A stretch of 33,839 nt of DNA, from positions 1-33,839 of the forward strand of contig NZ_SJZI01000019.1 in the NCBI RefSeq assembly GCF_004337505.1, read 5' to 3'. Numbering within the stretch: position 1 is the stretch's first letter; the number at the start of each line of letters is the position of its first letter. The DNA is from Flaviaestuariibacter flavus. Lineage in GTDB: Bacteria; Bacteroidota; Bacteroidia; Chitinophagales; Chitinophagaceae. Below the pieces are notes generated by a model. It was not told the DNA's origin. It searched no databases and worked only from the letters and a program-made list of their open reading frames with translations. A program made the translations under genes and the position numbers. Below, piece after piece: positions 1-6,951 of the stretch.

Positions 1-615
1 GAAGTAAATACCGATCACTTCCTTTTGCCCCTCTGTGGAAACGGCCAGTATGGAGTAGATGGCGCGGGTCTTGACAACGCCGTCCTGGCGGACCTTGAAG
101 TGGATGGCGTCGAGCCACACCACGGGATAAACGCTCTCCAGTACCCGGTTTTGCCACTCTTTGATAGCCGGAATGATCCGGTCGGTAATCGCCGTCAGGG
201 TTCCGTCCGAGATATCAAAGTCATAGATCTCTTTTAGATGCTGCTGGATGTCCGAATAAGATAACCCCATCCCATAGAGGCTTAAAATCTTCTGATCCAT
301 GTCCTCGGAGATCACCCGCTGGCGCTTGGCCACTGTCTGCGGCTCGAAGGAGGCGTCGCGGTCGCGGGGCGAAAAAACAGCAAAACCGCCCAAAGAGCTT
401 TGTATGTTTTTTTGTGTGTGGCCATTGCGTCGGTTGCCACCACCCCTTTTACCCGCCTTCAGGTGCGCATCCAACTCGCCTTCCAGCGAAGCTTCAATAA
501 CGCGCTTTAAAAGTGGTGTAAAAACACCTTCCGCACCCACTAAAGGCTTGCCTGAACGAAGCTGCTCGCCAGCCTCCCTCACAAAAGCTTCAAAGTCAAA
601 TGGTTTCTTCTCCAT
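1..615 (-). CDS. IS256-family transposase, N-terminal part (partial)
   Basis: About 205 residues are present, starting MEKKPFDFEAFV at 615. The protein runs off the left edge. It matches the start of IS256/MULE-type DDE transposases: an N-terminal helical DNA-binding part, then the stretch VVWLDAIHFKVR that carries the first catalytic Asp near residue 170. The reading frame is open throughout. Bases 77-612 match the right-hand copy with no difference I could find, whereas bases 1-76 carry about eight differences. The enzyme would catalyse cut-and-paste or copy-out transposition of its own element. Whether the full gene is intact cannot be judged here. Confidence 0.9.
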   Translation of the reverse strand, partial: MEKKPFDFEAFVREAGEQLRSGKPLVGAEGVFTPLLKRVIEASLEGELDAHLKAGKRGGGNRRNGHTQKNIQSSLGGFAVFSPRDRDASFEPQTVAKRQRVISEDMDQKILSLYGMGLSYSDIQQHLKEIYDFDISDGTLTAITDRIIPAIKEWQNRVLESVYPVVWLDAIHFKVRQDGVVKTRAIYSILAVSTEGQKEVIGIYF

Positions 616-666
616 CGTATATCAATTTAATCATTATTAAACTGACACACTTTATTGAGCATACTC
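1..666 (-). mobile_element. IS256-family insertion sequence, 5' part, cut by the window edge
   Basis: This is the left copy of an insertion sequence that also occurs, inverted, at the right end of the window. Homology between the two copies begins exactly at GAGTATGCTCAATAAAGTG, read on the minus strand from 666; the flanking bases differ on either side, so 666 is taken as the outer end. About 50 bp of leader separates this end from the transposase start at 615. The far end and any target duplication lie outside the window. Confidence 0.85.
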
Positions 667-971
667 ATAAAATCAAAACAATTGCGAGTATCCCTGATAA
701 TATTTCCGACATGGAGTTGGTTGTTTAGATTACTCCTAAACTAACTCTTTTTTAGCGAAGAACACGTTGGTCGGGGTCTACTCCCCTAATATGCATCCAC
801 CCCGCCCTACCTCTGCACTACTGCTCTCCGCAACTAAACAACACATGTCGCTTACATCCCCTATTTTACTGGTAGCACCCCATCCAAGCCATCAGGGCCA
901 GCGGCACCAACACTTCGTTACTCCGCATGCCAATCCTTCACCTCTCGCCAACGACTTGTCAAGCCTTATTA
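667..971. other. gene-free stretch between the left IS and the 42-bp array
   Basis: This stretch starts AT-rich and becomes pyrimidine-rich on the plus strand. An open frame starting at 767 gives a low-complexity Pro/His/Ser/Leu-rich peptide that runs into the tandem array. It lacks a recognisable domain or the high third-position GC of neighbouring genes, so I do not call it a gene. No RNA gene was recognised. Confidence 0.5.
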
Positions 972-1182
972 CAAACTTGTTTTACCCCTCCAACACGGTG
1001 TTAACCACCCTTTTCAAACTTGCTTTGCCCCTTCAACACCCTGTTGATCCTTCTTGCAAACTTGTTTTGCCCCATTAACACCCTGTTGATCGCTCTTACA
1101 ACCTTGTTTTGCCCCTTCAACAGCCTGTTGAACCCTCCCGCAACGTTGAAATGCGGTTTCAACAGCCGGTTGCACGGCACCG
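972..1182. repeat. tandem array of five 42-43 bp units
   Basis: Units start at 972, 1015, 1057, 1099 and 1141; the first is 43 bp, the others 42 bp. Units 2-4 are the most alike, and unit 5 is the most diverged. The shared core on the plus strand is CAAACTTGTTTTGCCCCTTC followed by an imperfect palindrome of the form CAACAnnnTGTTG. Because 42 is a multiple of three, several frames stay open across the array and yield 14-residue repeat peptides on both strands; I treat these as by-products. The array ends about 130 bp before the gene at 1314. Confidence 0.85.
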
Positions 1183-1313
1183 GTATCACAATTCATCCAT
1201 TTCTTTCCTATTGAAAATCAATCCCCGGCCCTTTCGGGAACTTCCTCCCGGGCGCGAGGGGCATTTACATACGCGCCGGAATGCCTATTTTAAAGAAAAC
1301 TAAATCAACGCTT

Positions 1314-2084
1314 ATGAACACAAACTCCCGGATCTCGAAAGTGAACCTGCGCAAGCTGCGCAACCCCGAACTCCTCACCTTCATCACCCGCTTCCTTGGC
1401 CTGGTAAAAGGCAGCAGCGCGCTCCCGCTGTCGCTGGAGGCCCGCAAGACCGCCGTGGCGCAACTGCTGGCGCAGATGGAAAGCGTGCACAAAACGATGC
1501 AGGGCTCGGAGCTCACCGAGGTGCTCACCGCGCTCGACGCCCTGCGCGACGAGCAGTACAACGGCCTCTTTCACCTCGCCGCCGCCTGGACCTGCCGCAC
1601 CGACGACATGCGCGCCCGCGCCGCGGGCGAGCGCATCGCGGCGCAGATGGCCGTGTACGGCACCGTCACCGAGGTTACCCGCGACCTGCCCGGCAGCGAG
1701 TCGGCCAACATCCGCAGCCTCGTGTCCGACCTGCGCAACAAGCCCGAACTGGCCGCTGCCGTGGCCCTTATCGGCGCCACGCCCTGGATCGACACGATGG
1801 ACAGGGCCAACAACGATTTCGAAACCAAATGGCAGGAGCGCAACCAGGAGCGCGCCGACGCACCGGAAAGCACCGGCCTCGCCGACCTGCGCCTGAAGCT
1901 CTACCCGGCCTATGCCGCCCTCTGCCGCGGCATCGAATCGTTCAACGACACCGAGGAAGGCGCAGTGCCCTGGCCCGGCATCATCGCCGCCGTCAACGCA
2001 CTCGCGGCCGAAACCAATACCCGCCTCGCCGCCCGCGCCACCCACGCCGCAGCCAGCAGCCCCGCCGCCACTCCCGGCGCCTGA
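1314..2084 (+). CDS. uncharacterised helical protein of Bacteroidota type (possibly DUF6261-like)
   Basis: This is a 256-residue protein with no signal peptide or membrane segment, so probably cytoplasmic. It begins MNTNSRISKVNLRKLRNPE, is predicted to be nearly all helix, and ends in an Ala/Pro/Ser-rich disordered tail from about residue 240. An in-frame ATG at 1281 would add 11 residues, but the bases between 1281 and 1313 are AT-rich, unlike the GC-rich gene body, so 1314 is preferred. The opening resembles a family of Bacteroidota proteins I associate with DUF6261; that link is from memory and uncertain. It is a single-gene unit, preceded by the 42-bp array and followed by a strong terminator. 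No function is proposed. Confidence 0.75.
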   Translation: MNTNSRISKVNLRKLRNPELLTFITRFLGLVKGSSALPLSLEARKTAVAQLLAQMESVHKTMQGSELTEVLTALDALRDEQYNGLFHLAAAWTCRTDDMRARAAGERIAAQMAVYGTVTEVTRDLPGSESANIRSLVSDLRNKPELAAAVALIGATPWIDTMDRANNDFETKWQERNQERADAPESTGLADLRLKLYPAYAALCRGIESFNDTEEGAVPWPGIIAAVNALAAETNTRLAARATHAAASSPAATPGA

Positions 2085-2106
2085 CCCCATCCCCCGAAAA
2101 CAAACA

Positions 2107-2140
2107 ACGGCCGCCCCGGTAAAGGGCGGCCGTTTTATTT
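2107..2140 (+). terminator. rho-independent terminator after the gene at 1314
   Basis: A perfect 10-bp GC-rich stem (ACGGCCGCCC at 2107-2116 with GGGCGGCCGT at 2124-2133) encloses a 7-base loop and is followed by TTTATTT. It lies about 20 bp after the stop codon. Confidence 0.85.
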
Positions 2141-2150
2141 ACGTGCAGAA

Positions 2151-2240
2151 CGTTGTGCCGTCGTGCCGTTGCGTCTTCGTGAATCAAAAGGCCGCAGCCG
2201 GCCTTTGTCCACCACGGCACAACGACACGACGGCGCAACG
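2151..2240. repeat. inverted repeat with CGTTGTGCCGTCGTGC-type arms
   Basis: Arms 2151-2173 and 2218-2240 pair over 23 bases with about three mismatches. Nested between them is a second palindrome, AAAGGCC (2187-2193) with GGCCTTT (2200-2206). Related arm sequence recurs at 15381-15454, so this is a dispersed intergenic element. It separates the terminator at 2107 from the convergent small membrane-protein gene. Confidence 0.7.
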
Positions 2241-2274
2241 AAGAATAATTTTCCTGAGCGGCGCGTGGGTGTAG

Positions 2275-2661
2275 CTACAGGGAAGCGTACAACAGGAAGA
2301 TGCCGACGTAGAAGAAGAGGCCGTACAGCGTCCACCGGCCCACCTCGGCCGCCTTGCGGTCGTAGCCGTTCATCTTGAAGGAGCCGGCGATGAAAAACTG
2401 GAAGGCGCCGGGCAGCAGGAAGGCGAGGAGCTTCCAGTGAAGCTCGAGGGGCACGGCCGCCAGGTAGGCCTTGCGGTGGTTGTCGCGCTCGTGGCGCCTG
2501 CGGATCCGGGCCAGCGCCTCCGGCTCCAGGTTGCGGCGCTCCAGCTCGCGGCGGGCGGCGCTGACGGCGGCTTCCTGGTACTCGTGGCGGTTGGTGATGA
2601 CGATGCGGATCAGCTCGGCATCGGGCGCTTCTTTCATGGTGGCGTCAAAGTCGAATTGCAT
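2275..2661 (-). CDS. small two-segment membrane protein, Bacteroidota type
   Basis: This 128-residue protein starts MQFDFDATMKEAPDAELIRI. Residues 1-65 form a charged helical cytoplasmic part with a pattern common in small Bacteroidota membrane proteins: Asp/Glu-Leu-Ile, then a Tyr, then AAxxELxxRNL. Two hydrophobic segments follow, at about 72-92 (LLAFLLPGAFQFFIAG) and 108-127 (WTLYGLFFYVGIFLLY). A TAGCTTTG -7 box sits 37 bp upstream of the start, divergent from the YqgE-like gene. The function is unknown. Unlike most genes here, it ends next to a structured repeat without an obvious U-tailed terminator. Confidence 0.75.
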   Translation of the reverse strand: MQFDFDATMKEAPDAELIRIVITNRHEYQEAAVSAARRELERRNLEPEALARIRRRHERDNHRKAYLAAVPLELHWKLLAFLLPGAFQFFIAGSFKMNGYDRKAAEVGRWTLYGLFFYVGIFLLYASL

Positions 2662-2697
2662 GCGGTAGGTTTAAGCGGCCTTAGCGCGGCCTTATGC

Positions 2698-2705
2698 CAA
2701 AGCTA
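2698..2705 (-). promoter_or_regulatory. -7 box TAGCTTTG for the gene at 2661
   Basis: An exact match to the Bacteroidota sigma-ABfr -7 consensus TAnnTTTG is read on the minus strand. A TTTCC tract lies about 17 bases upstream, where a weak -33 element is expected. The distance to the start codon fits a leader of about 30 bases. Confidence 0.5.
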
Positions 2706-2759
2706 GCATCCTTTCCGGGAAAGCGGGCGCCGGCTAACTTGCAGGCTAAACCGTTGCGT

Positions 2760-3221
2760 ATGCACCTGCAAGGCGTCTTTCTCCAAAGCACTTCCGCCGC
2801 TTCCGAAGACCCCGTGTTCGGCGGGGCCCGGGTATTCATCCACCAGCACGACGCCGGCGGCGCGGCGGGGCATATCGTCAACCAGCCCCTTGGCCGCACC
2901 CTCAACGAGCTGGCCGAATTCGCCGACGCTCCGGCCCTGCCCCTCTACCACGGCGGCCCCGTGGATGGGGAGCACCTGTTCTTCCTGCACCGTCGCCCCG
3001 ACCTTATCGGCGGCGGCACCGATGTGGGCGCGGGCGTGTTCTGGGGCGGCGACTTCGCCGCGGCCGTGGCGGCGCTGCGCGCGGGTACGCTGCCGGTTAC
3101 CGACATACGCGTATTCGTGGGCTATTGCGGCTGGGACGCCGGCGAGCTGGAGGCGGAGATTGAAGATGGTGGGTGGGAGGTGCTGGACCCCTCCCCGGCT
3201 CTCCCCACGTGGGGAGGGTGA
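2760..3221 (+). CDS. YqgE/AlgH (DUF179) family protein, C-terminus altered by repeat sequence
   Basis: This 153-residue protein starts MHLQGVFLQSTSAASEDPVF. Family features are visible in order: the early 'F..s...dp.F..Vv.i..H...GA.G.iiN.pl' pattern (VFIHQHDAGGAAGHIVNQPLG), the LPLYHGGPV segment, FFLHRRPDLI, and FVGYCGWDAGELEAEI near the C-terminus. The cellular role of the family is unknown. YqgE proteins usually run about 180 residues or more, but here the homologous part stops after GGWEVL. The last dozen or so residues (DPSPALPTWGG) are encoded by the left arm of an intergenic repeat element starting at 3186, so the native C-terminus was probably lost. An upstream ATG at 2694 is possible, but the extra residues do not fit the family. 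A weak TAACTTG box lies at 2734. Confidence 0.8.
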   Translation: MHLQGVFLQSTSAASEDPVFGGARVFIHQHDAGGAAGHIVNQPLGRTLNELAEFADAPALPLYHGGPVDGEHLFFLHRRPDLIGGGTDVGAGVFWGGDFAAAVAALRAGTLPVTDIRVFVGYCGWDAGELEAEIEDGGWEVLDPSPALPTWGG

Positions 3222-3398
3222 CTCTGTTGGATATTCTTTACCGGATGTTACTTGCTGCTGTTCGAAGATCAAAAGCAAAGAGCGGATGCCTGCGGCATCC
3301 GCTCTTTTGTATTAGCGCCAAACAGAATACTGTTTGATACTGTAAGAAAGATTCCCGGGAGTCACCCCTCCCCCACCGGGGAGGGCCGGGGAGGGGTC
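3186..3398. repeat. arm-hairpin-arm intergenic element, copy A (213 bp)
   Basis: The left arm starts GACCCCTCCCCGGC and the right arm ends with its reverse complement at 3398. In the centre lies a 14-bp hairpin (3277-3290 with 3294-3307) that reads as the same 'AAAGAGCGGATGCC' stem in copies B and C. The left arm is read through as the tail of the YqgE-like gene. The sequence between hairpin and right arm differs from copies B and C, making A the most diverged copy. Confidence 0.8.
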
Positions 3399-3427
3399 GG
3401 GCACAGAAATTTATACCCTGCTCCACA

Positions 3428-4552
3428 ATGAACATCTGCCGCGTTCCGAGTTCCGCCCTCTTCAGCCGCCTGGCGCCGGCGCTGGTATGCCTTGCCGTGG
3501 CGGTGGGCCTGCTATACTACGGGCAAATGGTGCTCAAGCCCCTGGCGCTGGCGGGCCTGCTGGCGCTCCTGCTTACCTCGCCCTGCCGCTTCTTCGAGCG
3601 CCAGGGATTCCCGCGCGGCTATGCCGCCATGATCGTGCTGCTGTTTGCCCTGGTGTTCTTCATCCTCGTATTCTACTTCATCTTCAACGCCATCCTCTCC
3701 TTCCGCAACGACCTGCCCCTCATCAAGCAGAATATCGACGCCTCGCTGCTGCAGCTGGAGGCGATGCTGAGCCGCTGGCTCCGCGTGCCGGCCACCCGGA
3801 TGCACACCATCATGCAAAACTCGCAGGCCAACCTGCTGCCCAAGACCTCCTACCTCGTCAACCGGGCGCTCACCCTCGGCTCGGTGGTGCTCTTCGCCGG
3901 CATCATGCTCCTCATCATGACCTTCCTGATGCTGCTCTACCGCGGCCTCATCGTCGCCTTCTTCCGCCAGCTCTTTGCCGAGGAGCACAGCGGCGTCATC
4001 ACCGGCCTGTTCGAGCGCATCCACTACGTGGTGCGCAACTACATCACGGGGCTGCTGATCGAGATGGTGATCGTGGCCACGGCCTTCTTCCTGGTCCTCT
4101 TCCTGCTGGGTATCCAGTATGCGCTGCTGCTGGCGGTGATCTCGGCCATCATCAAGATCCTGCCCTACGTGGGCATCACCATCGCCTGCCTGCTTACGGC
4201 GCTCATCTCGCTCACCACCAACACGCCCGCCACGGTGCTGTGGGCGGTGGTGTCGATGCTTATTATTCATATGATCGACGGCAATATCCTCAACCCGGTC
4301 ATCATCGGCTCCAAGATCCGTATCAACGCGCTGGCGGCCATCGTGGCCGTCATCACCATGGCGGCCATCTGGGGCCTGGCCGGCACCTTTATGGCGCTGC
4401 CGCTGCTGGCCATCCTCAAGGTGGTCTTCGAGGAGATACCGCCGCTGCGGCCTTTTGCACTGCTGATGGGCGACACCCCGCCGCCGGCGCCGCATCGCGG
4501 CGTGCTGCACTGGCCGATCGTCAAGCAGATCCGGCACCGGCGGCCGAAGTGA
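3428..4552 (+). CDS. AI-2E family transporter (UPF0118/PerM-like permease)
   Basis: This 374-residue inner-membrane protein has about eight hydrophobic segments. It follows the family layout: three N-terminal segments up to about residue 85, a soluble helical stretch (about 90-150), then a dense block of segments from about 155 to 345. Typical family sequence is present, including 'LGIQYALLLAVISAIIKILPY' and 'DGNILNPVIIGSKI' (about residues 280-295). Family members are proposed exporters of small molecules or ions (autoinducer-2 for TqsA, Na+/H+ exchange for others); the substrate here cannot be predicted. The TGA stop overlaps the first bases of repeat copy B. It is convergent with nfu, and copy B lies between them. 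The start is the only in-frame ATG that precedes the first membrane segment. Confidence 0.9.
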   Translation: MNICRVPSSALFSRLAPALVCLAVAVGLLYYGQMVLKPLALAGLLALLLTSPCRFFERQGFPRGYAAMIVLLFALVFFILVFYFIFNAILSFRNDLPLIKQNIDASLLQLEAMLSRWLRVPATRMHTIMQNSQANLLPKTSYLVNRALTLGSVVLFAGIMLLIMTFLMLLYRGLIVAFFRQLFAEEHSGVITGLFERIHYVVRNYITGLLIEMVIVATAFFLVLFLLGIQYALLLAVISAIIKILPYVGITIACLLTALISLTTNTPATVLWAVVSMLIIHMIDGNILNPVIIGSKIRINALAAIVAVITMAAIWGLAGTFMALPLLAILKVVFEEIPPLRPFALLMGDTPPPAPHRGVLHWPIVKQIRHRRPK

Positions 4553-4757
4553 CCTCACCCCCGGCCCCTCTCCAGGAGGAGAGGGGTGCCTCTGTTGGAC
4601 ATACATTACTATGTTGAACCTTTACGCTGGTTGGACTTCAAAAGCAAAGAGCGGACGCCTACGGCATCCGCTCTTTGCTTCGATATTCGATATTCCTTTT
4701 TCGCTATTCGATATTCAACTCCCCTCTCCGTCCCGGAGAGGGGCCGGGGGTGAGGTC
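4551..4757. repeat. arm-hairpin-arm intergenic element, copy B (207 bp)
   Basis: The arms are GACCTCACCCCCGGCCCCTC from 4551 and its reverse complement ending at 4757. The central hairpin is 4646-4659 with 4663-4676, with one mismatch. A short direct repeat of CGATATTC follows at about 4680-4715. The element fills the whole space between two convergent genes: the left arm overlaps the TGA of the AI-2E gene and the right arm abuts the stop of nfu. It could act as a two-way terminator. Confidence 0.85.
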
Positions 4758-5354
4758 TTACTCCGCCTCGGCCACTACTTCCTTCACCTCGGGGATCATG
4801 CGCTTCATCATCCCTTCAATGCCGGCCTTCAGCGTGATCATGGAGGAGGGGCAGCCCGAGCAGGAGCCCTGCAGCATCAGGTTCACCACGCCGTCGTTGT
4901 AGCTTTTGAACTGGATGGCGCCGCCGTCCATTTCCACGGCCGGCTTCACGTAGTTCTCCAGCAGCTCTTTTACGCGCTTCACCACGTCGTCGTCGTCGGC
5001 CGTCACCTCGTTGGAGCTTTGGGGCACCACGTTTACGAGCTCCTCTTCATTCACCACGGCCTTGCCTTCCTCGAGGTATTCTTTCAGGAACTGGCGGATC
5101 GAGGGGATCACGTCGGCCCAGTCGGTCTCGGGGGTCTTGGTGAGGGTTACGAAGTTGGAGGCGATGAATACCGCGCGGATAAAGGGAAAGCCGAACAGCT
5201 CGGTAGCGAGCGGCGAGGGCTTGGCGCTTTCCACGTCGGGGAAGTCGATGCTTTTGCCCGGGTACAGAAGCTTGTTGGCCACAAACTTCATCGTTTCCGG
5301 GTTGGGCGTCATTTCGGTATATATGCTGATGATGGGGTTGCCGGTCTTGATCAT
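4758..5354 (-). CDS. NifU/Nfu-type iron-sulfur cluster carrier (NfuA-like)
   Basis: This 198-residue protein has two domains. Residues 1-90 (starting MIKTGNPIISIYTEMTPNPE) form the Nfu N-terminal scaffold domain (Pfam Nfu_N type), and residues about 115-195 form the NifU C-terminal domain with the cluster-binding CxxC in GSCSGCPSS. An acidic linker (TADDDD) separates them. The protein would hold and pass a [4Fe-4S] cluster to target enzymes in the cytoplasm. Family length and order are normal. An upstream in-frame ATG at 5375 is rejected because it falls inside a TACCTTTG -7 box. It is a single gene, convergent with the AI-2E gene. Confidence 0.93.
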   Translation of the reverse strand: MIKTGNPIISIYTEMTPNPETMKFVANKLLYPGKSIDFPDVESAKPSPLATELFGFPFIRAVFIASNFVTLTKTPETDWADVIPSIRQFLKEYLEEGKAVVNEEELVNVVPQSSNEVTADDDDVVKRVKELLENYVKPAVEMDGGAIQFKSYNDGVVNLMLQGSCSGCPSSMITLKAGIEGMMKRMIPEVKEVVAEAE

Positions 5355-5372
5355 AACTGTCGATTTACGAGG

Positions 5373-5380
5373 CAAAGGTA
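5373..5380 (-). promoter_or_regulatory. -7 box TACCTTTG for the nfu gene
   Basis: This is an exact TAnnTTTG match on the minus strand, 19 bases upstream of the ATG at 5354. It decides against the longer reading frame that would start at 5375. Confidence 0.6.
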
Positions 5381-5559
5381 GGCAAAGAGCAAGCCGGAAA
5401 TGTTACGGGAAAGGGAAATATGACGGCTGGATCTTTGGATCCCGGATCCCGGATCTGTTGGAAGCCACAAGGCGGATCATGGTTGAGGACTTTTGCCGGA
5501 AGTTCTTCTCGCAGAGGGCACTAAGCGTTTCGCGGAGGGCACGGAGGCTCTTGCTACGA
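5381..5559. other. intergenic stretch with GGATCC-type repeats
   Basis: Only short motifs are seen: a cluster of GGATC/CCGGATC words near 5430-5456, related to those near 5866-5890 and 6834-6868, and a 'cgcagagggcac ... cgcggagggcac' near-duplication at about 5512-5548. No gene or RNA was recognised. Confidence 0.4.
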
Positions 5560-5814
5560 TTACCGTTTTGGGAGGCAGTCTGACAGGTAGGCCAATGTCC
5601 TATAATTCAGGTCAGAGAGTTGCGGGAGCTGCCTGCGGCAGGCCTCCTCGATAAGAGGAGCAAAACCGAGAATCAGTATCGGGTAAATATGCCTTTTCCA
5701 TAGAGCATACCGGGTGCCCTTGGGCGCCCGGCCCCGCTTAGCGCCTTCCGCATCCCCGGCCTGTAAAACCGACTGCCCTTCCAGAGGCAGCAGACTGAAC
5801 GAGCCCCAGTCCAC
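5560..5814 (-). CDS. possible small hypothetical protein (GTG start)
   Basis: An 84-residue open frame with a GTG start begins with the residues DWGSFSLLPLEGQ after the initiator. It has a basic stretch near residues 27-45 and a hydrophobic segment at about 46-58 (IYPILILGFAPLI). Codon use is less GC-rich at third positions than in neighbouring certain genes. No family was recognised. It could be a decayed or foreign gene, or simply an open frame by chance. Confidence 0.25.
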   Translation of the reverse strand: MDWGSFSLLPLEGQSVLQAGDAEGAKRGRAPKGTRYALWKRHIYPILILGFAPLIEEACRRQLPQLSDLNYRTLAYLSDCLPKR

Positions 5815-5894
5815 CTCCCTGAAAATATCCTTAGCGTTAAATATTCACCGCCGTCAGGCAAATCCGAGATGCCGGGATCCGGGATTACGAGATC

Positions 5895-6728
5895 TTAAAA
5901 GCTGTACTTGAGCCCCGCCGTCACATAAAACTGGTCCTTGCCGTATTCACCGGCCAGCAGGTTCTGCGGGCTCACCCAGGCGGGGGTGGCCAGGAGCATC
6001 CACTTGCCGCGCACGTAGATCACCGGCACGGAGGCTTCGTAGCTGAGGATGTTGAAGCGGTTGCTCTGCACGGTTTCGGTGCTGGCGCCGCCGTTGCCGT
6101 TGCCATTGCCGATGGGCAGGCCCAGGGGACCGTTGCCGTTGCCGTTCTGCTGCTTCACATAGGTGGTGCTGAAGCGCTGCGTGCCCGCGTTGACGGTGAC
6201 GGTGGGATCCACCACGATCACCCCGCCGCTGCCGGGCAGCATGTGGCGGAAGATATGGTCCAGGCCGGCGGAGGCGCCGAAGTCGACGGCGTCGCTGAAC
6301 TTGACGTCGGCGCCCAGGGTTACGTTGGCCACCTTGTTGAGCCGCCCTACCGAGGCGCCGGCCTGCGCCTTCAGCGCCGACTGCACGAGGCGGGCCTCCG
6401 ACGTATAAAACGGCTTCAGCGCGTAGATGGAGGTGAGCCACTTGTCGGTAACGTTGAGATAGCCCGCGGTAGCCACGGTGCCGGCATAGTTGAACGACTG
6501 GAATTTATTGCTGACGAAGATGGGCGCCGCGTTGACGTAAAACTTCGGGGTGATGTATAATTCCACCATCGGGAAGTAGCCGCTGCTGCGGAAGGAGTCG
6601 GTGCGCCCGTAGTAGTGCAGGTTGCTGTTGTAGTTGACGGAGAGCTTCAGCTGCGGCTTCGTGCTGTCCGACTGGGCAAGGAGCGCCGTGCCCGGAAGAA
6701 GGGCGAGGGCAAGGAAAATCTTTTTCAT
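5895..6728 (-). CDS. exported beta-rich protein, probably outer-membrane barrel
   Basis: This 277-residue protein starts MKKIFLALALLPGTALLAQ, a clear Sec signal peptide with cleavage after about residue 19. The mature part alternates polar and aromatic/hydrophobic residues, as in outer-membrane beta strands, and ends YVTAGLKYSF; a terminal Phe is typical of barrel proteins recognised by the Bam complex. An odd loop at about residues 195-220 is made of NGNGNG repeats around PLGLPI. The frame is open to 6899 upstream, but the signal peptide fixes the start at 6728. The upstream region holds a nested inverted repeat. No specific function is assignable. Confidence 0.8.
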   Translation of the reverse strand: MKKIFLALALLPGTALLAQSDSTKPQLKLSVNYNSNLHYYGRTDSFRSSGYFPMVELYITPKFYVNAAPIFVSNKFQSFNYAGTVATAGYLNVTDKWLTSIYALKPFYTSEARLVQSALKAQAGASVGRLNKVANVTLGADVKFSDAVDFGASAGLDHIFRHMLPGSGGVIVVDPTVTVNAGTQRFSTTYVKQQNGNGNGPLGLPIGNGNGNGGASTETVQSNRFNILSYEASVPVIYVRGKWMLLATPAWVSPQNLLAGEYGKDQFYVTAGLKYSF

Positions 6729-6787
6729 ACACGAGGGTTGAGGTCGGAGGAACGAGGGAGGAAGAAGGAGTTGAGGGGAGAGCAAAT

Positions 6788-6929
6788 GATTACATGAGTA
6801 CATGATTACATGAGGGGAGAAGGAAATCTGTTTATCTCGGATCTGCCAATAAATCAGAGATCCGAGATCGGAGATCGAAAAATTCCCTCTCCGGCTCATG
6901 TACTCATGTAATCATGTATTCATGTAATC
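6788..6929. repeat. nested inverted repeat: ATTACATGA arms around a GATC-rich hairpin
   Basis: The outer arm 6788-6814 pairs with 6903-6929 over 27 bases with one mismatch; both are built from ATTACATGAG/TACATG words. The inner arms ATCTCGGATCT (6834-6844) and AGATCCGAGAT (6858-6868) pair perfectly over 11 bases. It lies between the start of the barrel-like gene (6728) and the stop of the alanine-rich gene (6952). Confidence 0.8.
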
Positions 6930-6951
6930 TTTCCTTTGGGTGAAAAAGAGC

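Noticed and set aside
767..1078. 103-codon open frame on the plus strand
   Set aside because: Low-complexity Pro/His/Ser peptide without coding bias that ends inside the tandem array.
972..1182. CRISPR array
   Set aside because: The whole unit repeats; there are no unique spacers between constant repeats and no cas genes in the window.
1001..1214. Small open frames on both strands across the 42-bp array
   Set aside because: A repeat period divisible by three keeps several frames open at once; no start signal or codon bias favours one. Kept only as a possibility under the array finding.
3487..4617. 376-codon frame overlapping the AI-2E gene
   Set aside because: It is a His/Arg/Ala/Pro-rich shadow in another frame of a clear membrane-protein gene.
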